Part shown: positions 37,521-47,458 of the stretch, piece by piece
How positions within the stretch are numbered: the stretch's first letter is position 1
Layout of the letters: the number at the start of each line of letters is the position of its first letter
DNA from: UBA11996 sp964394975
Lineage (GTDB): Bacteria > Chloroflexota > Dehalococcoidia > Lucifugimonadales > UBA826
Length of the DNA stretch: 64,000 nt
Assembly (NCBI GenBank): GCA_964394975.1
Contig: CAYMZR010000002.1
Location: forward strand, 11,395 to 75,394
Direction: 5' to 3'
Program-made: the position numbers and the translations under genes
Notes under the pieces: model-generated
What the model was told of the DNA's origin: nothing
The model's input: the letters and a program-made list of their open reading frames with translations, nothing else
The model's database searches: none

Positions 37521-38561
37521 CTAATCAACGGTTACAACAAGTTTACCGAAGAAATCTAAACCCTCCATATCTTCGTGGGCTCTTCTTACATCCTCCAAGG
37601 AATATTCTGAGTCCACTATCCCTTTTATGGTCCCTTGCCCAGCATGGTAAATAATTTGTTCCAAATCCTCACTCCGCCCCATAAATACCCCAAACATAGT
37701 CAAATGGTTAGTAAACATTGCCCCCATTTGTAGCTCTGCCTTATACCCAGAAGTTACGCCGCAAATCCCATACCTTGCTCCCTTGGCAAGCCGTCTGTTT
37801 GCAGCGTTCCATAAATCCGTTCCAACATGATCTATCACAACATCAACTCCTCTCCCTCCAGTAATATCCTTCAATTGCTCTGATACATCTTCTGATTTGT
37901 AATTAATAACATGATCTGCTCCCAAAGCAGAGGCTTTATTTGCCTTTTCAGCAGTACTAGTAGTCGTAATAACCGTGGATTTAGCTATGTTCTTGGCCAC
38001 TTGTATGGCAGCCGTACCAACTCCACTGGAAGCTGAGGGCACCAATGCCGTTTCCCATGGTTTCAGGTTTGACCTTCGAATCAAAATATTCCAACTTGGC
38101 ATGAATACAGTGGGCAAGGAAGCTGCCTGAACATAAGTCAAGGAAGTTGGGATGGGAAAGACACTGGAGGCAGGCACTACTGTAAATTCTGCATATCCTC
38201 CTCTCGTAGCTGATCCTACCATACCTGATTTATCACAGTATTCGCTTTGATTTGACTGGCAATGACTACACTGCATACAAGTAATCCTTGGATTCACTAC
38301 AACTCGATCACCTACTGAGATTTTGGTCACACTCGACCCAACTTCTACAACTTCACCAGAGACATCCGCTCCTAGTACATGCGGCTCCGTAAGATCCATC
38401 TTGGTTCCACGAACACCTGCTCTGGTATAAACATCCAATCGATTAAGTGCGCAAGCCCGTACCCTGATTTTAACCTCATTTGTGTTGTGAACTGGTTCTG
38501 GCAGGTCTCCATACTGCAATACCTCAGGACCACCATGCTCAGTAAAATAGACGGCCTTCAT
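37521..38561 (-). CDS. Zinc-containing MDR alcohol dehydrogenase/quinone oxidoreductase
   Basis: A 346-residue medium-chain dehydrogenase. The structural-zinc motif C-MQ-C-SH-C-QSNQSEY-C lies near residues 99-113. The nucleotide-binding motif is SASSGVGTAAIQVAK. At the catalytic zinc site the first ligand is replaced (ALNRLDVYTRAG), as in quinone oxidoreductases, so catalysis may not use zinc. It converges on the 28-bp hairpin. The upstream gap is shared with the divergent amidohydrolase gene. The substrate is unknown. Confidence 0.85.
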   Translation of the reverse strand: MKAVYFTEHGGPEVLQYGDLPEPVHNTNEVKIRVRACALNRLDVYTRAGVRGTKMDLTEPHVLGADVSGEVVEVGSSVTKISVGDRVVVNPRITCMQCSHCQSNQSEYCDKSGMVGSATRGGYAEFTVVPASSVFPIPTSLTYVQAASLPTVFMPSWNILIRRSNLKPWETALVPSASSGVGTAAIQVAKNIAKSTVITTTSTAEKANKASALGADHVINYKSEDVSEQLKDITGGRGVDVVIDHVGTDLWNAANRRLAKGARYGICGVTSGYKAELQMGAMFTNHLTMFGVFMGRSEDLEQIIYHAGQGTIKGIVDSEYSLEDVRRAHEDMEGLDFFGKLVVTVD

Positions 38562-38675
38562 TTAAATCCCCTTATAAAACATTTCTCGTATTTAGAATGC
38601 AAGGTCATTTCCAATACGGGAAAGTTTGCTATTCTGCATCACATTGTATCCTTACCAATAAACAGTTGCTACGAA

Positions 38676-38705
38676 TTGACAAAAGGCTTTTACTCTAAGT
38701 ATTAA
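38676..38705 (+). promoter_or_regulatory. Predicted promoter for a near-leaderless amidohydrolase mRNA
   Basis: A perfect TTGACA at 38676-38681 is followed after 18 bases by TATTAA at 38700-38705. Transcription should start near 38712, only about five bases before ATG 38717 and beyond the upstream ATG 38705. Confidence 0.5.
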
Positions 38706-38716
38706 TGGTGTATTTC

Positions 38717-39562
38717 ATGATAATTGATAGCCACACTCATATCCTTCCCTCCGATATCGTTAAAAGAAAAGAACACTATATGGATAAGGATCTAACTTTC
38801 CAGATGCTATTCAGTTCCAAAAATTCCACCATAGTGACAGTGGAAACATTAATCACCACAATGGATCAAAATAGAATATCAAGCTCTGCAGTTTTAGGAA
38901 TGGGATGGAAAGATGATAGCCTAAATTCTTATGTGAATGACTACATTATGGAAAGCTCACTCAGATATCCAGGGCGAATTTATCCATTTACAGGTATAAA
39001 CCCATCTTCAAAAAAACTAGGGTTACGAGAGGCTCAGAGATGTGTTGAACTAGGAGCATATGGGTTTGGAGAGGTACATCCTTCATTCCAAAATTTTGAT
39101 TTGGGAGACAAGGCCCTAATGTCAGAATATATGAATCTTCTTAAATTCAAAAACTTACCTATTGTGATCCATTGTTCCGAACCTGTTGGACACCAATATC
39201 CCGGTAAAGGTGCGTCGAAAATCAAGATGATTGAAACCTTGGTTAACAATTTCCCAAATAACAAAATAGTCTTGGCCCATTGGGGTGGAGGATTGCCCTT
39301 TTTTGAATTAATGCCTGAAATTAGAGCGGCTTTTAAAAACGTATATTATGACTCTGCCGCTTCTCCATTTTTATATAACTCTAATGTTTTCTCAGATGTG
39401 ATAAAACTTGTGGGTGTTGAAAAGGTATTATTCGGAAGCGATTATCCTGTAATCACTCAAAATAGAGTTCTCAAAGACTTAGAAGAAAACTTGCTAACTC
39501 AAAGCCAAATGCACTCTATTTTGGAGATCAATTTCAAGCATTTGATGGGGTCAATCCTTTAA
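38717..39562 (+). CDS. Amidohydrolase (amidohydrolase_2 family)
   Basis: A 281-residue metal-dependent TIM-barrel hydrolase or decarboxylase. It has the metal motif IDSHTHILP at the start, PIVIHCSEP in the middle, VLAHWGGGLPFFE and the catalytic Asp in LFGSDYPV. Relatives include ACMSD-like decarboxylases and lactone hydrolases; the substrate is not clear. I chose ATG 38717 over 38705 since the family begins with M-I-I-D-x-H-x-H and the predicted promoter overlaps the earlier ATG. No ribosome site is visible. Confidence 0.82.
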   Translation: MIIDSHTHILPSDIVKRKEHYMDKDLTFQMLFSSKNSTIVTVETLITTMDQNRISSSAVLGMGWKDDSLNSYVNDYIMESSLRYPGRIYPFTGINPSSKKLGLREAQRCVELGAYGFGEVHPSFQNFDLGDKALMSEYMNLLKFKNLPIVIHCSEPVGHQYPGKGASKIKMIETLVNNFPNNKIVLAHWGGGLPFFELMPEIRAAFKNVYYDSAASPFLYNSNVFSDVIKLVGVEKVLFGSDYPVITQNRVLKDLEENLLTQSQMHSILEINFKHLMGSIL

Positions 39563-39604
39563 ATAATTTGGCTCTCTATTTAATATTTGGCGAGCATTTT
39601 CTGG

Positions 39605-39634
39605 TTGTTAAATTTGTCACAATCCTGTTATAAT
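39605..39634 (+). promoter_or_regulatory. Predicted promoter of the 70-residue zinc-ribbon gene
   Basis: TTGTTA at 39605-39610 and a perfect TATAAT at 39629-39634 are 18 bases apart, about 46 bases before the ATG at 39681. Confidence 0.55.
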
Positions 39635-39680
39635 TTTAAGCAATTCAAACACCGAAGGGCGGTGGAAAAGAGGAGAAAAA

Positions 39681-39893
39681 ATGTCAGAGAATTCATATCC
39701 TGAATGTAAAGATTGTGGAAAAGGCAGCCTATTGCCCCTGTCTGATTTTGGGAGCCAAGGAGCCCCCATTCATTATAAGGCTTGGGTTTGCAGTGATCCT
39801 GACTGCGGATTTAATATCAAAATCAGAAACGGAGATGTATATTTAAACGAACCTATTGCTAGTGGAGCTTCGCATTCCCCGCGAATGAGATAA
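39681..39893 (+). CDS. Small zinc-ribbon protein of unknown function
   Basis: A 70-residue protein with CKDCG near residue 9 and CSDPDCGF near 37, a plausible zinc ribbon, and a KIRNGDVYLNEPI tail. It has a strong ribosome site (GAGGAG), its own promoter and an intrinsic terminator, so it forms a single-gene unit and is probably well expressed. I do not recognise a characterised family. Confidence 0.75.
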   Translation: MSENSYPECKDCGKGSLLPLSDFGSQGAPIHYKAWVCSDPDCGFNIKIRNGDVYLNEPIASGASHSPRMR

Positions 39894-39919
39894 CAACAGC
39901 AAGACGACCCAATTAAAAA

Positions 39920-39948
39920 AGCCCTTCAATATGAAGGGCTTTTTTTTT
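39920..39948 (+). terminator. Rho-independent terminator after the zinc-ribbon gene
   Basis: AGCCCTTCA at 39920-39928 pairs perfectly with TGAAGGGCT at 39932-39940 around a 3-base loop, followed by a run of T to 39948. An A run at 39915-39920 lets it work on the other strand as well. It is the only textbook terminator in the window. Confidence 0.95.
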
Positions 39949-39987
39949 GTTACTGCTGTACCATACTAGTCGTACAGGATACTTAAC

Positions 39988-40971
39988 ATGACCAGTTCAG
40001 AATCTCATACACCTGCGAACAATAGCCCAAATATTGGAAAACTTGTCGGCATAACACTAGTGTCAGCAGGGATATTGATTATCGGCGTCGTCACAATAGT
40101 TTGGTTGTCAATAAGAACCCCACACGACGAACTTGAATCTCTAAATGTCAAATATGAAAGTCCTACTATAAATATTCCAGTCATTCCAAGCACCGCACCA
40201 ATGGATGGTATAAAACCCCAGGTGATAGAAAAAGAATCTTCTAAAGGTTCTACCCTAGTGATTTCCTCTGAACAATCAGTCCCATCGGTAAATTCAGAAC
40301 TCACTTTAAAAAACGAACAGTCTGAAGTGGAAACTGAAGTAGAAAATTTCTCAAACCTTCTGGATGGTTACGGAAATGATAGTTTCCTCATAAATATAGC
40401 CCCGAAAAGCTGGTCAGACCATGATTGGCTTCTATCCGACCAGTTTGGCGAACAAGTCGATAGTTTCGACGATTTTAATTTAGAACTAATAGGGAAGTCG
40501 GAGGTAACCGTAGATTTGATATCAGGGCTACCGGAAAAAATCTCTATACCAATCCTGGGCATGACTGCTCCCGTCGAAAATTTAGGAATTGTAGAAAAAG
40601 ACGGACGGCAAGTTTATGAAACCCCAAAACATTTAGTGGGGCGCATACCTTCTTCCCCTGAAGAATCTGACAGCTTTAAAGGCTGGTATTTCGGTCATCT
40701 TGAAAGTCCTATAAAGGGAGAAGGGAACGTATTTCATGACTTGCCAGAAATTGCAGAGCACCTGCTCAACGGCAACAAAGTATTGATTTCACTGGAGAAA
40801 TCCGGGAAAGAACTTATATACCAAGCAACCCGATCCGAGGTGGTTCATGAATCAGATTTAGAACTCTATGACCCCGGCAATGACAAGATTGTGTTGGTAA
40901 CGTGTTCCAACCGACCTTTATACGACCACCGACAGTTAGTCACAGCCACTTTAGTAGGGCTGGTAAAATAG
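39988..40971 (+). CDS. Sortase-family transpeptidase
   Basis: A 327-residue membrane-anchored protein. An N-terminal helix spans about residues 18-40, a Ser/Glu-rich spacer runs to about 170, and a C-terminal sortase barrel starts at KISIPILGMTAPVENLG. The catalytic His is in YFGHLES (H237), the Cys in IVLVTCSN (C306), and Arg in YDHR (R315) is the likely third residue. It fits the class D/E/F type lacking extra elements. Sortases join surface proteins to the cell envelope; no LPxTG-type substrate is seen in the window. The stop abuts the LysR gene stop with no gap. Confidence 0.82.
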   Translation: MTSSESHTPANNSPNIGKLVGITLVSAGILIIGVVTIVWLSIRTPHDELESLNVKYESPTINIPVIPSTAPMDGIKPQVIEKESSKGSTLVISSEQSVPSVNSELTLKNEQSEVETEVENFSNLLDGYGNDSFLINIAPKSWSDHDWLLSDQFGEQVDSFDDFNLELIGKSEVTVDLISGLPEKISIPILGMTAPVENLGIVEKDGRQVYETPKHLVGRIPSSPEESDSFKGWYFGHLESPIKGEGNVFHDLPEIAEHLLNGNKVLISLEKSGKELIYQATRSEVVHESDLELYDPGNDKIVLVTCSNRPLYDHRQLVTATLVGLVK

Positions 40972-41853
40972 CTATTTATGAGTCAGCATCTTTCTCATTA
41001 CGGTCATAAATTTCTCTGCTGGCTCAGAAATGTTCTTTCCTGGAAGAGTCAGAATACCAGCTTGGTCAACTGGCAAAAAGTTTGCAAGCGAAACCATACC
41101 TAGTTTAGATAAATCGTCTTCGTCTATGGCCAATCTGGGTCCGATTGAGACTCCCATGCCAAGAGATACATATTTCTTGATCATGTCCATACTTTCTAAT
41201 TCCATAATAACTTCGTACCTGAGAGCAGCTTTCTGCAATTGATCCTCCAAAATAGTGCGAGTATAGGTACCTTTGGCCATCAGAATTAGAGGATACCTCG
41301 CGATAGGTTCCAAGGACTGTATATCCGTCGATAAAAGTTCGTGGCCTTTAGGTGTTATCAAAACTCTCTCATAAAGAAATAAAGGTTCAAAACTCAAATC
41401 ATCCCCTCTTTCCGGATGTTGGATTATCCCAATATCTACTTCACCCGTTCGTACCAGATTAGTGACCTCGTTTCGATTGGCTGATTGAATCCGCAGATAC
41501 ACAGCCGGATATAATTCATTAAATTTCTGCACAATGTTCAACAGAGTGTGAGGAATAATATCTGGGGTCGAGGCAATTGTTACGGGGCCTCTTTCCTCAG
41601 CCAACGAAATTATTGAAGAGAGTGACTCTATTCCTTCCAGCAAGGGATTTGAAAGCTCGTATATTGTTTGACCTGTAAGTGTCAGCCTAATAGGTCTTGT
41701 TACTCGATCAAAAAGAGGCACTGAAAGTTCTCTTTCCAATTTTTTAATATGAGTAGTAACAGTAGGCTGGCCTATATTTAGTTCTTTCGCAGCTTTAGAA
41801 ATACTTCTCAATCTAGCGGCAGTGACAAAACTTTTTAATTCTCTTAATTCCAT
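40972..41853 (-). CDS. LysR-family transcriptional regulator
   Basis: A 293-residue regulator from ATG 41853; a GTG at 41868 would add five residues. The N-terminal winged helix-turn-helix (RSISKAAKELNIGQPTVTTHIKKLE) is typical, and the C-terminal periplasmic-binding-like domain ends near residue 290. The effector-domain sequence resembles the CysB/Cbl subgroup. It faces divergently from ftsY with a gap of about 150 bases; its target genes are unknown. Confidence 0.88.
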   Translation of the reverse strand: MELRELKSFVTAARLRSISKAAKELNIGQPTVTTHIKKLERELSVPLFDRVTRPIRLTLTGQTIYELSNPLLEGIESLSSIISLAEERGPVTIASTPDIIPHTLLNIVQKFNELYPAVYLRIQSANRNEVTNLVRTGEVDIGIIQHPERGDDLSFEPLFLYERVLITPKGHELLSTDIQSLEPIARYPLILMAKGTYTRTILEDQLQKAALRYEVIMELESMDMIKKYVSLGMGVSIGPRLAIDEDDLSKLGMVSLANFLPVDQAGILTLPGKNISEPAEKFMTVMRKMLTHK

Positions 41854-42001
41854 AGGGTAGAATATCACCTTATTCGAAATCTCAATGAGTAATAGTGTAC
41901 ATTATTTGCTGGGGCCATACAGACACTAAACGGTCACAATCTATCTCACATAGCACTAAAATCATATATAGAATTCACAATAACTTCCAACAGGGTCAAA
42001 A

Positions 42002-42925
42002 ATGAACATTTTCAAGAAAAAAAACCCAGACCGATTAACTAACTCTCTTGAAAAAACTCGAACTTCGTTGTTCGGACAGCTGGTAGATTTATTCGGAACC
42101 AATGAATTAGACGATGAGTTCTGGGAAAATCTCGAAGATACCCTTATCTCCGCGGACACAGGGATAGTAGCTGCCGAAAATGTGGTATCTAAGTTGAAGG
42201 ACATTGCAAAAACAAAAAAGATATCCTCAACACAGCAGTGCTTAAGAGAACTTCGGGAGGAGTTACTAAGCATACTTAACCTCAATAAACTAAATCTACA
42301 TGAGGAAATTGAGAACCCAGCCGTATTCATTATGGTGGGGGTGAATGGAGTAGGCAAAACCACCTCAATAGCCAAACTAGCCCATTTGCTATTGGATATG
42401 GAATTAACAGTAATTCTGGGCGCCGCGGATACTTTTAGAGCAGCAGCGGCAGACCAACTACAAATATGGGGTCAGCAACTTGGTGTGCACGTTATTACTC
42501 AAAAACCAGGTTCTGATCCTGGAGCAGTAGCCTTTGACACCATTGGCGCTGCTAAAAGCAGAAATATAGATGTAGCCATCATAGATACAGCTGGCAGACT
42601 TCAAGATAAATCAAATTTAATGGAAGAACTTAAAAAAATATCCCGAATAGCTAAAAGAGCATCTGTCGAAACCTCAGTGAAAATCATTCTCACTATAGAT
42701 GGAACAACGGGGCAAAATGGGCTATTACAAGCTGCAGAATTTACTAAATTTGTAGAGCCAGACGGGATTTTCCTCAGCAAACTTGACGGAACCTCTAAAG
42801 GTGGGATAGCTATAGCGATTGCTGATCAATTAAGAATACCTATTTGGTTTATCGGTACTGGAGAGCAGCCTGATGACATTGCAGTTTTTGATCCCGAATT
42901 ATTCATTTCCGGAATAATCGATTAA
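42002..42925 (+). CDS. ftsY: Signal recognition particle receptor FtsY
   Basis: GTPase that docks ribosome-SRP complexes at the membrane. The 307-residue protein holds only the N and G domains, without the long acidic A domain of E. coli FtsY. Motifs are GVNGVGKTTSIAKLA near 113, ADTFRAAAADQL, DTAGRLQDKSNLMEEL and the closing DGTSKGGIA. It is followed by the large membrane proteins at 42947 after 21 bases. Confidence 0.95.
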   Translation: MNIFKKKNPDRLTNSLEKTRTSLFGQLVDLFGTNELDDEFWENLEDTLISADTGIVAAENVVSKLKDIAKTKKISSTQQCLRELREELLSILNLNKLNLHEEIENPAVFIMVGVNGVGKTTSIAKLAHLLLDMELTVILGAADTFRAAAADQLQIWGQQLGVHVITQKPGSDPGAVAFDTIGAAKSRNIDVAIIDTAGRLQDKSNLMEELKKISRIAKRASVETSVKIILTIDGTTGQNGLLQAAEFTKFVEPDGIFLSKLDGTSKGGIAIAIADQLRIPIWFIGTGEQPDDIAVFDPELFISGIID

Positions 42926-42946
42926 TTCATTCTATATAATTCAAAC

Positions 42947-45238
42947 ATGTTGTACGGCATAGTCTGGCTACTCTTAATAGAATTGATAGGAGCCTCCGCC
43001 TTTGTAATTTTTCTGAAACCCTTTAAAGCAATGCCTGATAAGGGGTATTCCATCAGCAAGCCATTGGGCATTCTTTTTCTGTCGTTAACCACCTGGTTAA
43101 TTTCCTCTTCAAAAACAATCCCTCTCACCGAAACCTCGGCTTTATTACTCTTAATCGGGTTAGTCGCATTTTCTGCACTAATCGGAACGATTAAATGGCG
43201 CTCTGTAAAACAGGTAGTCAAGCGCAATTACAGAATCATCTTGCTAACAGAGATTGTGTTCATATTGACTTACCTGATTTTCTTCACAGTAAGGTACTTA
43301 GACCCAGGAATAGATCACACAGAGCAACCGATGGATTTCGCCTTTCTGAATGCCTCAATAAATACACTTAGCGGGCAGCCTGTAGATCCATGGTTCAAGG
43401 GTGAAGGAATCAGCTACTATTATTTCGGATATTGGATTTTTGGAACACTAGCAAAAATTTCGCAACTCCCATCATTCGCGTCTTATAACTTGGCACTGGC
43501 AACAATACCTGCCATGACAGCATCGATTCTATTCGCTCTGACTGCCATATTTCTAAAAATATCACGTGATAAATTTGATTTAAGTGTAATCGCCTGCAGC
43601 CTCACTGCAACAGCCTGCGGTGTGTTTATGGCAAATCTTCAAGGAATTCTCGAATTTTTCCGAATTAATTCCGTCGGCTCAATTGGATTTTGGAAAAGAA
43701 TTTGCATCGAGGGCATGCAAAATCCAATGATAAATTCAGTCGACAGTTGGAGGCCTACAGAGTTCTGGTGGTGGTTTAAGACTTCTAGAATTATCAACTA
43801 TTTTGGTCCGACATGCGAAGGTGAAGGCCGCGATTACACCATTAATGAATTTCCTTTTTTTAGTTATCTTCTAGGTGATTTGCATCCACACGTTATGGTC
43901 ACACCTTTTTTACTGGTTTTCCTTTACTTCGTCTATGATTTATACAAGCAAGATGCGCCGACGCAGCCCGACACAACATACTGGTCTAAAGTTGTGCTTA
44001 TTGGAGCCACCTTAGGCTGCGTTTGTTTCATTAATATGTGGATGTTGCCGGTCTGTGCATCTACACTGATAGGTATTTCCCTCTTAAAGTGGTTGTCCCC
44101 ACAACCTTTTGACAGAATTACATTTGTAAAATCTATATCCCTCGTCTTGGGTGTATCCCTACTGATACTGCTACCTTATCTTTGGTCTTTTCAATCATCT
44201 GTGAGTGGTTTATCAAGAGCTGAATATCAAACTTCGGCAATACATGGATTTATAGTCTGGAGCCCTTTACTAATCCTCTCTCTACCACAAGTAATATGGA
44301 ATTTTTGGACAACTCCAATAGGCAAAACTTGGAAATCTAACGTAGCCCTTTCACTTGCCATAACGAGTCTACCTTGGTTTATCCGATTCTTGATACCTGC
44401 ACCAAATATAGGTGTGGAAGCAAACAGCATGGTCAGCTTTGCTATACCAATAACAATTTTCTGTCTTATATCTAATCTCACTTTATTGAATCTAGCCCGT
44501 CAAGAAGGTCTAACTCCCAGAAATATAATTTTATCGATTTTTTCTCTATCTATGCTGTTGATATTGGTACCGGAACTTTTTTACATTGGTGACGTCTATG
44601 GAAATCGGATGAATACGGTCTTCAAACTGCATTATCCTGTATGGATTTTATTATCAATATGCTCAGCCTATTCCATTTACCACTGGACAACAGGAAGTAT
44701 GCGAACTCCAAAATTGCTCAAGTACCCGTACACTCTTATAGCTTGCCTGCTACTTATTTGCGCTTTTTATTACGGTCCCGCTGCTGCTATGACCAAAATT
44801 AGCGAATCTAATATTTCAGGTTTCAAGGACTCCGATTCAGGCCTTAAAGAATCTGAGTTGTTAGCACTTAAATATGCAAAGACTAATATAGCTATCAATC
44901 AGGGGATATTAGAATCAGTCGGAGAATGGGACGGGTCAGGGTTCATATCCAGAAATACAGGCATCTCCAATTTGGTCAATTGGCCAGGACACCAAAATCA
45001 ATGGAGAGATTCTAATCCTGAGGTATATCAAAGAGCCACAGACGTAGAAATCATTTACTCAACCGAGAATATAAACCAGGCAAAATCTCTTTTATCTAAG
45101 TACAAAATAGATTTTGTTTATATTGGCAATCAAGAATTAAATCAATATTCCAATAATCAATTAGCCAAATTCGAATCCATGGGAACTTTGGTTTTTGGTA
45201 GTTTAGACAACGTCAGAATCATTGAGATAAAGCATTGA
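42947..45238 (+). CDS. DUF2298 'YYY' polytopic membrane protein
   Basis: A 763-residue protein with many membrane helices, matching the DUF2298/Chlor_Arch_YYY family seen in Chloroflexota and archaea. The tyrosine-rich motif GISYYYFGYWIFG lies near residue 148, and the FSYLLGDLHPHV stretch near 307 is typical. Family members look like membrane glycosyltransferases of the PMT/STT3 type but are uncharacterised. The next gene, Agl23-like, starts at the stop codon; such pairs often occur together. Confidence 0.88.
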   Translation: MLYGIVWLLLIELIGASAFVIFLKPFKAMPDKGYSISKPLGILFLSLTTWLISSSKTIPLTETSALLLLIGLVAFSALIGTIKWRSVKQVVKRNYRIILLTEIVFILTYLIFFTVRYLDPGIDHTEQPMDFAFLNASINTLSGQPVDPWFKGEGISYYYFGYWIFGTLAKISQLPSFASYNLALATIPAMTASILFALTAIFLKISRDKFDLSVIACSLTATACGVFMANLQGILEFFRINSVGSIGFWKRICIEGMQNPMINSVDSWRPTEFWWWFKTSRIINYFGPTCEGEGRDYTINEFPFFSYLLGDLHPHVMVTPFLLVFLYFVYDLYKQDAPTQPDTTYWSKVVLIGATLGCVCFINMWMLPVCASTLIGISLLKWLSPQPFDRITFVKSISLVLGVSLLILLPYLWSFQSSVSGLSRAEYQTSAIHGFIVWSPLLILSLPQVIWNFWTTPIGKTWKSNVALSLAITSLPWFIRFLIPAPNIGVEANSMVSFAIPITIFCLISNLTLLNLARQEGLTPRNIILSIFSLSMLLILVPELFYIGDVYGNRMNTVFKLHYPVWILLSICSAYSIYHWTTGSMRTPKLLKYPYTLIACLLLICAFYYGPAAAMTKISESNISGFKDSDSGLKESELLALKYAKTNIAINQGILESVGEWDGSGFISRNTGISNLVNWPGHQNQWRDSNPEVYQRATDVEIIYSTENINQAKSLLSKYKIDFVYIGNQELNQYSNNQLAKFESMGTLVFGSLDNVRIIEIKH

Positions 45239-47415
45239 AACACCTTTTAAAACATCTTAAAGGTAAGAATATTCCAAACCCATTACGATTAGAATGGGCC
45301 ATATACACCTGCATTCTTGTCGTCGCCATTTTTATGAGGTCCTACGAATTAGCAAGCAGGGCCATGCATCATGATGAAAGTCTTCACGCCTATTATTCGT
45401 GGGAATTATTCCAAGGCTCTGGACTTATACATAACCCCATGCTCCACGGTCCACTACAAATGGAATTAACCTCATTGATTTTTTTCATTTGGGGGGACAC
45501 AGACACGACTTCCCGACTTATATATGTAATTGCTGGAAGCACTTTAGTGATATTACCTATTTTTATAAAAGATTTATTGGGGAAATATGGAGCCATCTCT
45601 GTATCAATTCTATTAACCATATCTCCCACAATGGTTTACTTCAGTAGATTTGCTAGAAACGATATTCTTATGGGCGCATTTGCACTTGGACTTGTCTTAG
45701 CCATGTGGAAATATTTAATGTACGGGCATAAAAGATATCTTTACGTTATGTCCGCCCTTCTTGCATTAAGTTTTTCAACAAAAGAAACTGCCTATTTGAT
45801 TGTAGGAACACTGGGATTATATTTAACTGCATTCACTCTCCACGATGCGTTAAAACCCTCAATTTCCGATTCTGAAACAAAATCCCTATCCTATCCAAGC
45901 TTCGCGTGGTTTTACACCGTGAGGATATTCAGAGCGACAAAGGATTGTTTTTACACCCAACCGTATAGTAGATCCTTTACCCTACTTATCCTACTAATTT
46001 CGCTGACTTTACCCCAATGGTCCGCTTTCACAAGTATTTTTCAAAACACGCTATTCCTGGGATGGTCGAATATTGTTTTGGCGTCGGGAGAAGGAACTTC
46101 TAATATCGGTATGCCGTCCCATGGTGGAAAAGTACTGGCTTTCTTAATCGTAATCGGATTATTGATAACTTCGGCCTACGTGGGGTCCAAATGGCATTGG
46201 AAAACTTGGTGTAAATGCGCTCTAATTTTTTATGCAATATGGTTAGCGGCCTACACCACTATGTTTACAAACATTATCGGAGGTGTGCAATCGGGAATAT
46301 GGCAATCGCTGGGCTACTGGATAGTACAACAAAGTGAAGGGCGAGGAGGACAACCAACATCATATTATCTATTTCTCATCCCAATCTATGAATATTTACC
46401 AGCTATATTTGCCACCCTCGCAACCTTGTATTACATAAAATCTCGGGAGAAATTCAATCTGTTCCTTGTTTATTGGATGATAACAACACTATTGATATAT
46501 ACCGTTGCCAGTGAAAAAATGCCGTGGCTCCTAGTGAATATAGCATTGCCAATGATAGTGCTTAGTGGAAAATTTATAGGGGATTTAATCGGCAAGATTC
46601 TTTTATTAGGCAAACCCGCTATCTATCAATCGATTATTTTTGTAACCCCCACTTTGGTTTTCGTCACAATTGTTATTATCTCGAAATACTCTTCTAAGCT
46701 AGATCAAGGGTTAAGAATTACCATCGCCTTAGCAATGATTTTATGTATTATTTCAGCTTTGATATACGTGGTAAAAATTTCCAGGAATTCAGAAAATAAC
46801 AGGGCATTGAGCTTTTTGTTTGTTGGTGCAGCTACCCTTTTCTTAATTTTAACAATAAGAACAACCGTTTATACAAATTATGTACATTCAGATATACCGG
46901 TCGAAATGCTCGTTTATACACAGACTTCACCTGATATACATCTATTACACAATACTATTAGAGAAAATTACTCTTTGGACGAATCTAGAAATAGCGACTT
47001 ATTTGTCATAGATCAAACTAATGGATTCACTTGGCCATGGTCTTGGTATCTAAGGAACTATAAAAATGTCCAATACCCTAAACTAAATCCTGAATCATAT
47101 AGCTCAGATAATGAGGCTGCGATGGTCATGGTCCATTCATCGAATCATCTTGCTGCGGATAGAGCTTTATCCAAGGATTACTCTACTCCAATTAGAATAC
47201 CTCATAGATGGTGGTTTCCTGAACACACATATAGGAATCTTAATACTCTAGAACTGTTCAAGAAATTAGTGGATATAAAGCATTGGAATGCCTATTTTGA
47301 ATACTGGTTATTCAGAACGGGAGTCGCCAAGAGTATCGGAAGCGAAGATTCATATCTTTATACTAAAACCGATTTCCCAAAAATAAATTTTATAGGCGAT
47401 ACTTACAGAAAATAA
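45235..47415 (+). CDS. Agl23-like membrane glycosyltransferase-family protein (TIGR03663)
   Basis: A 726-residue polytopic membrane protein resembling the GT39/PMT fold. The first loop has HHDESLHAYYSWELF near residue 42 and GPLQMELTSLIF, which match the TIGR03663 'flippase activity-associated Agl23' family; the acidic pair in the first loop is the usual catalytic or metal site. It begins with TTG overlapping the stop of the DUF2298 gene by 4 bases. A role in protein or lipid-linked glycosylation is inferred from family and context. Confidence 0.85.
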   Translation: MKHLLKHLKGKNIPNPLRLEWAIYTCILVVAIFMRSYELASRAMHHDESLHAYYSWELFQGSGLIHNPMLHGPLQMELTSLIFFIWGDTDTTSRLIYVIAGSTLVILPIFIKDLLGKYGAISVSILLTISPTMVYFSRFARNDILMGAFALGLVLAMWKYLMYGHKRYLYVMSALLALSFSTKETAYLIVGTLGLYLTAFTLHDALKPSISDSETKSLSYPSFAWFYTVRIFRATKDCFYTQPYSRSFTLLILLISLTLPQWSAFTSIFQNTLFLGWSNIVLASGEGTSNIGMPSHGGKVLAFLIVIGLLITSAYVGSKWHWKTWCKCALIFYAIWLAAYTTMFTNIIGGVQSGIWQSLGYWIVQQSEGRGGQPTSYYLFLIPIYEYLPAIFATLATLYYIKSREKFNLFLVYWMITTLLIYTVASEKMPWLLVNIALPMIVLSGKFIGDLIGKILLLGKPAIYQSIIFVTPTLVFVTIVIISKYSSKLDQGLRITIALAMILCIISALIYVVKISRNSENNRALSFLFVGAATLFLILTIRTTVYTNYVHSDIPVEMLVYTQTSPDIHLLHNTIRENYSLDESRNSDLFVIDQTNGFTWPWSWYLRNYKNVQYPKLNPESYSSDNEAAMVMVHSSNHLAADRALSKDYSTPIRIPHRWWFPEHTYRNLNTLELFKKLVDIKHWNAYFEYWLFRTGVAKSIGSEDSYLYTKTDFPKINFIGDTYRK

Positions 47416-47458
47416 CATTCAACCTAGATAACCTAAGTTACACTGACAAGGACAGGGC

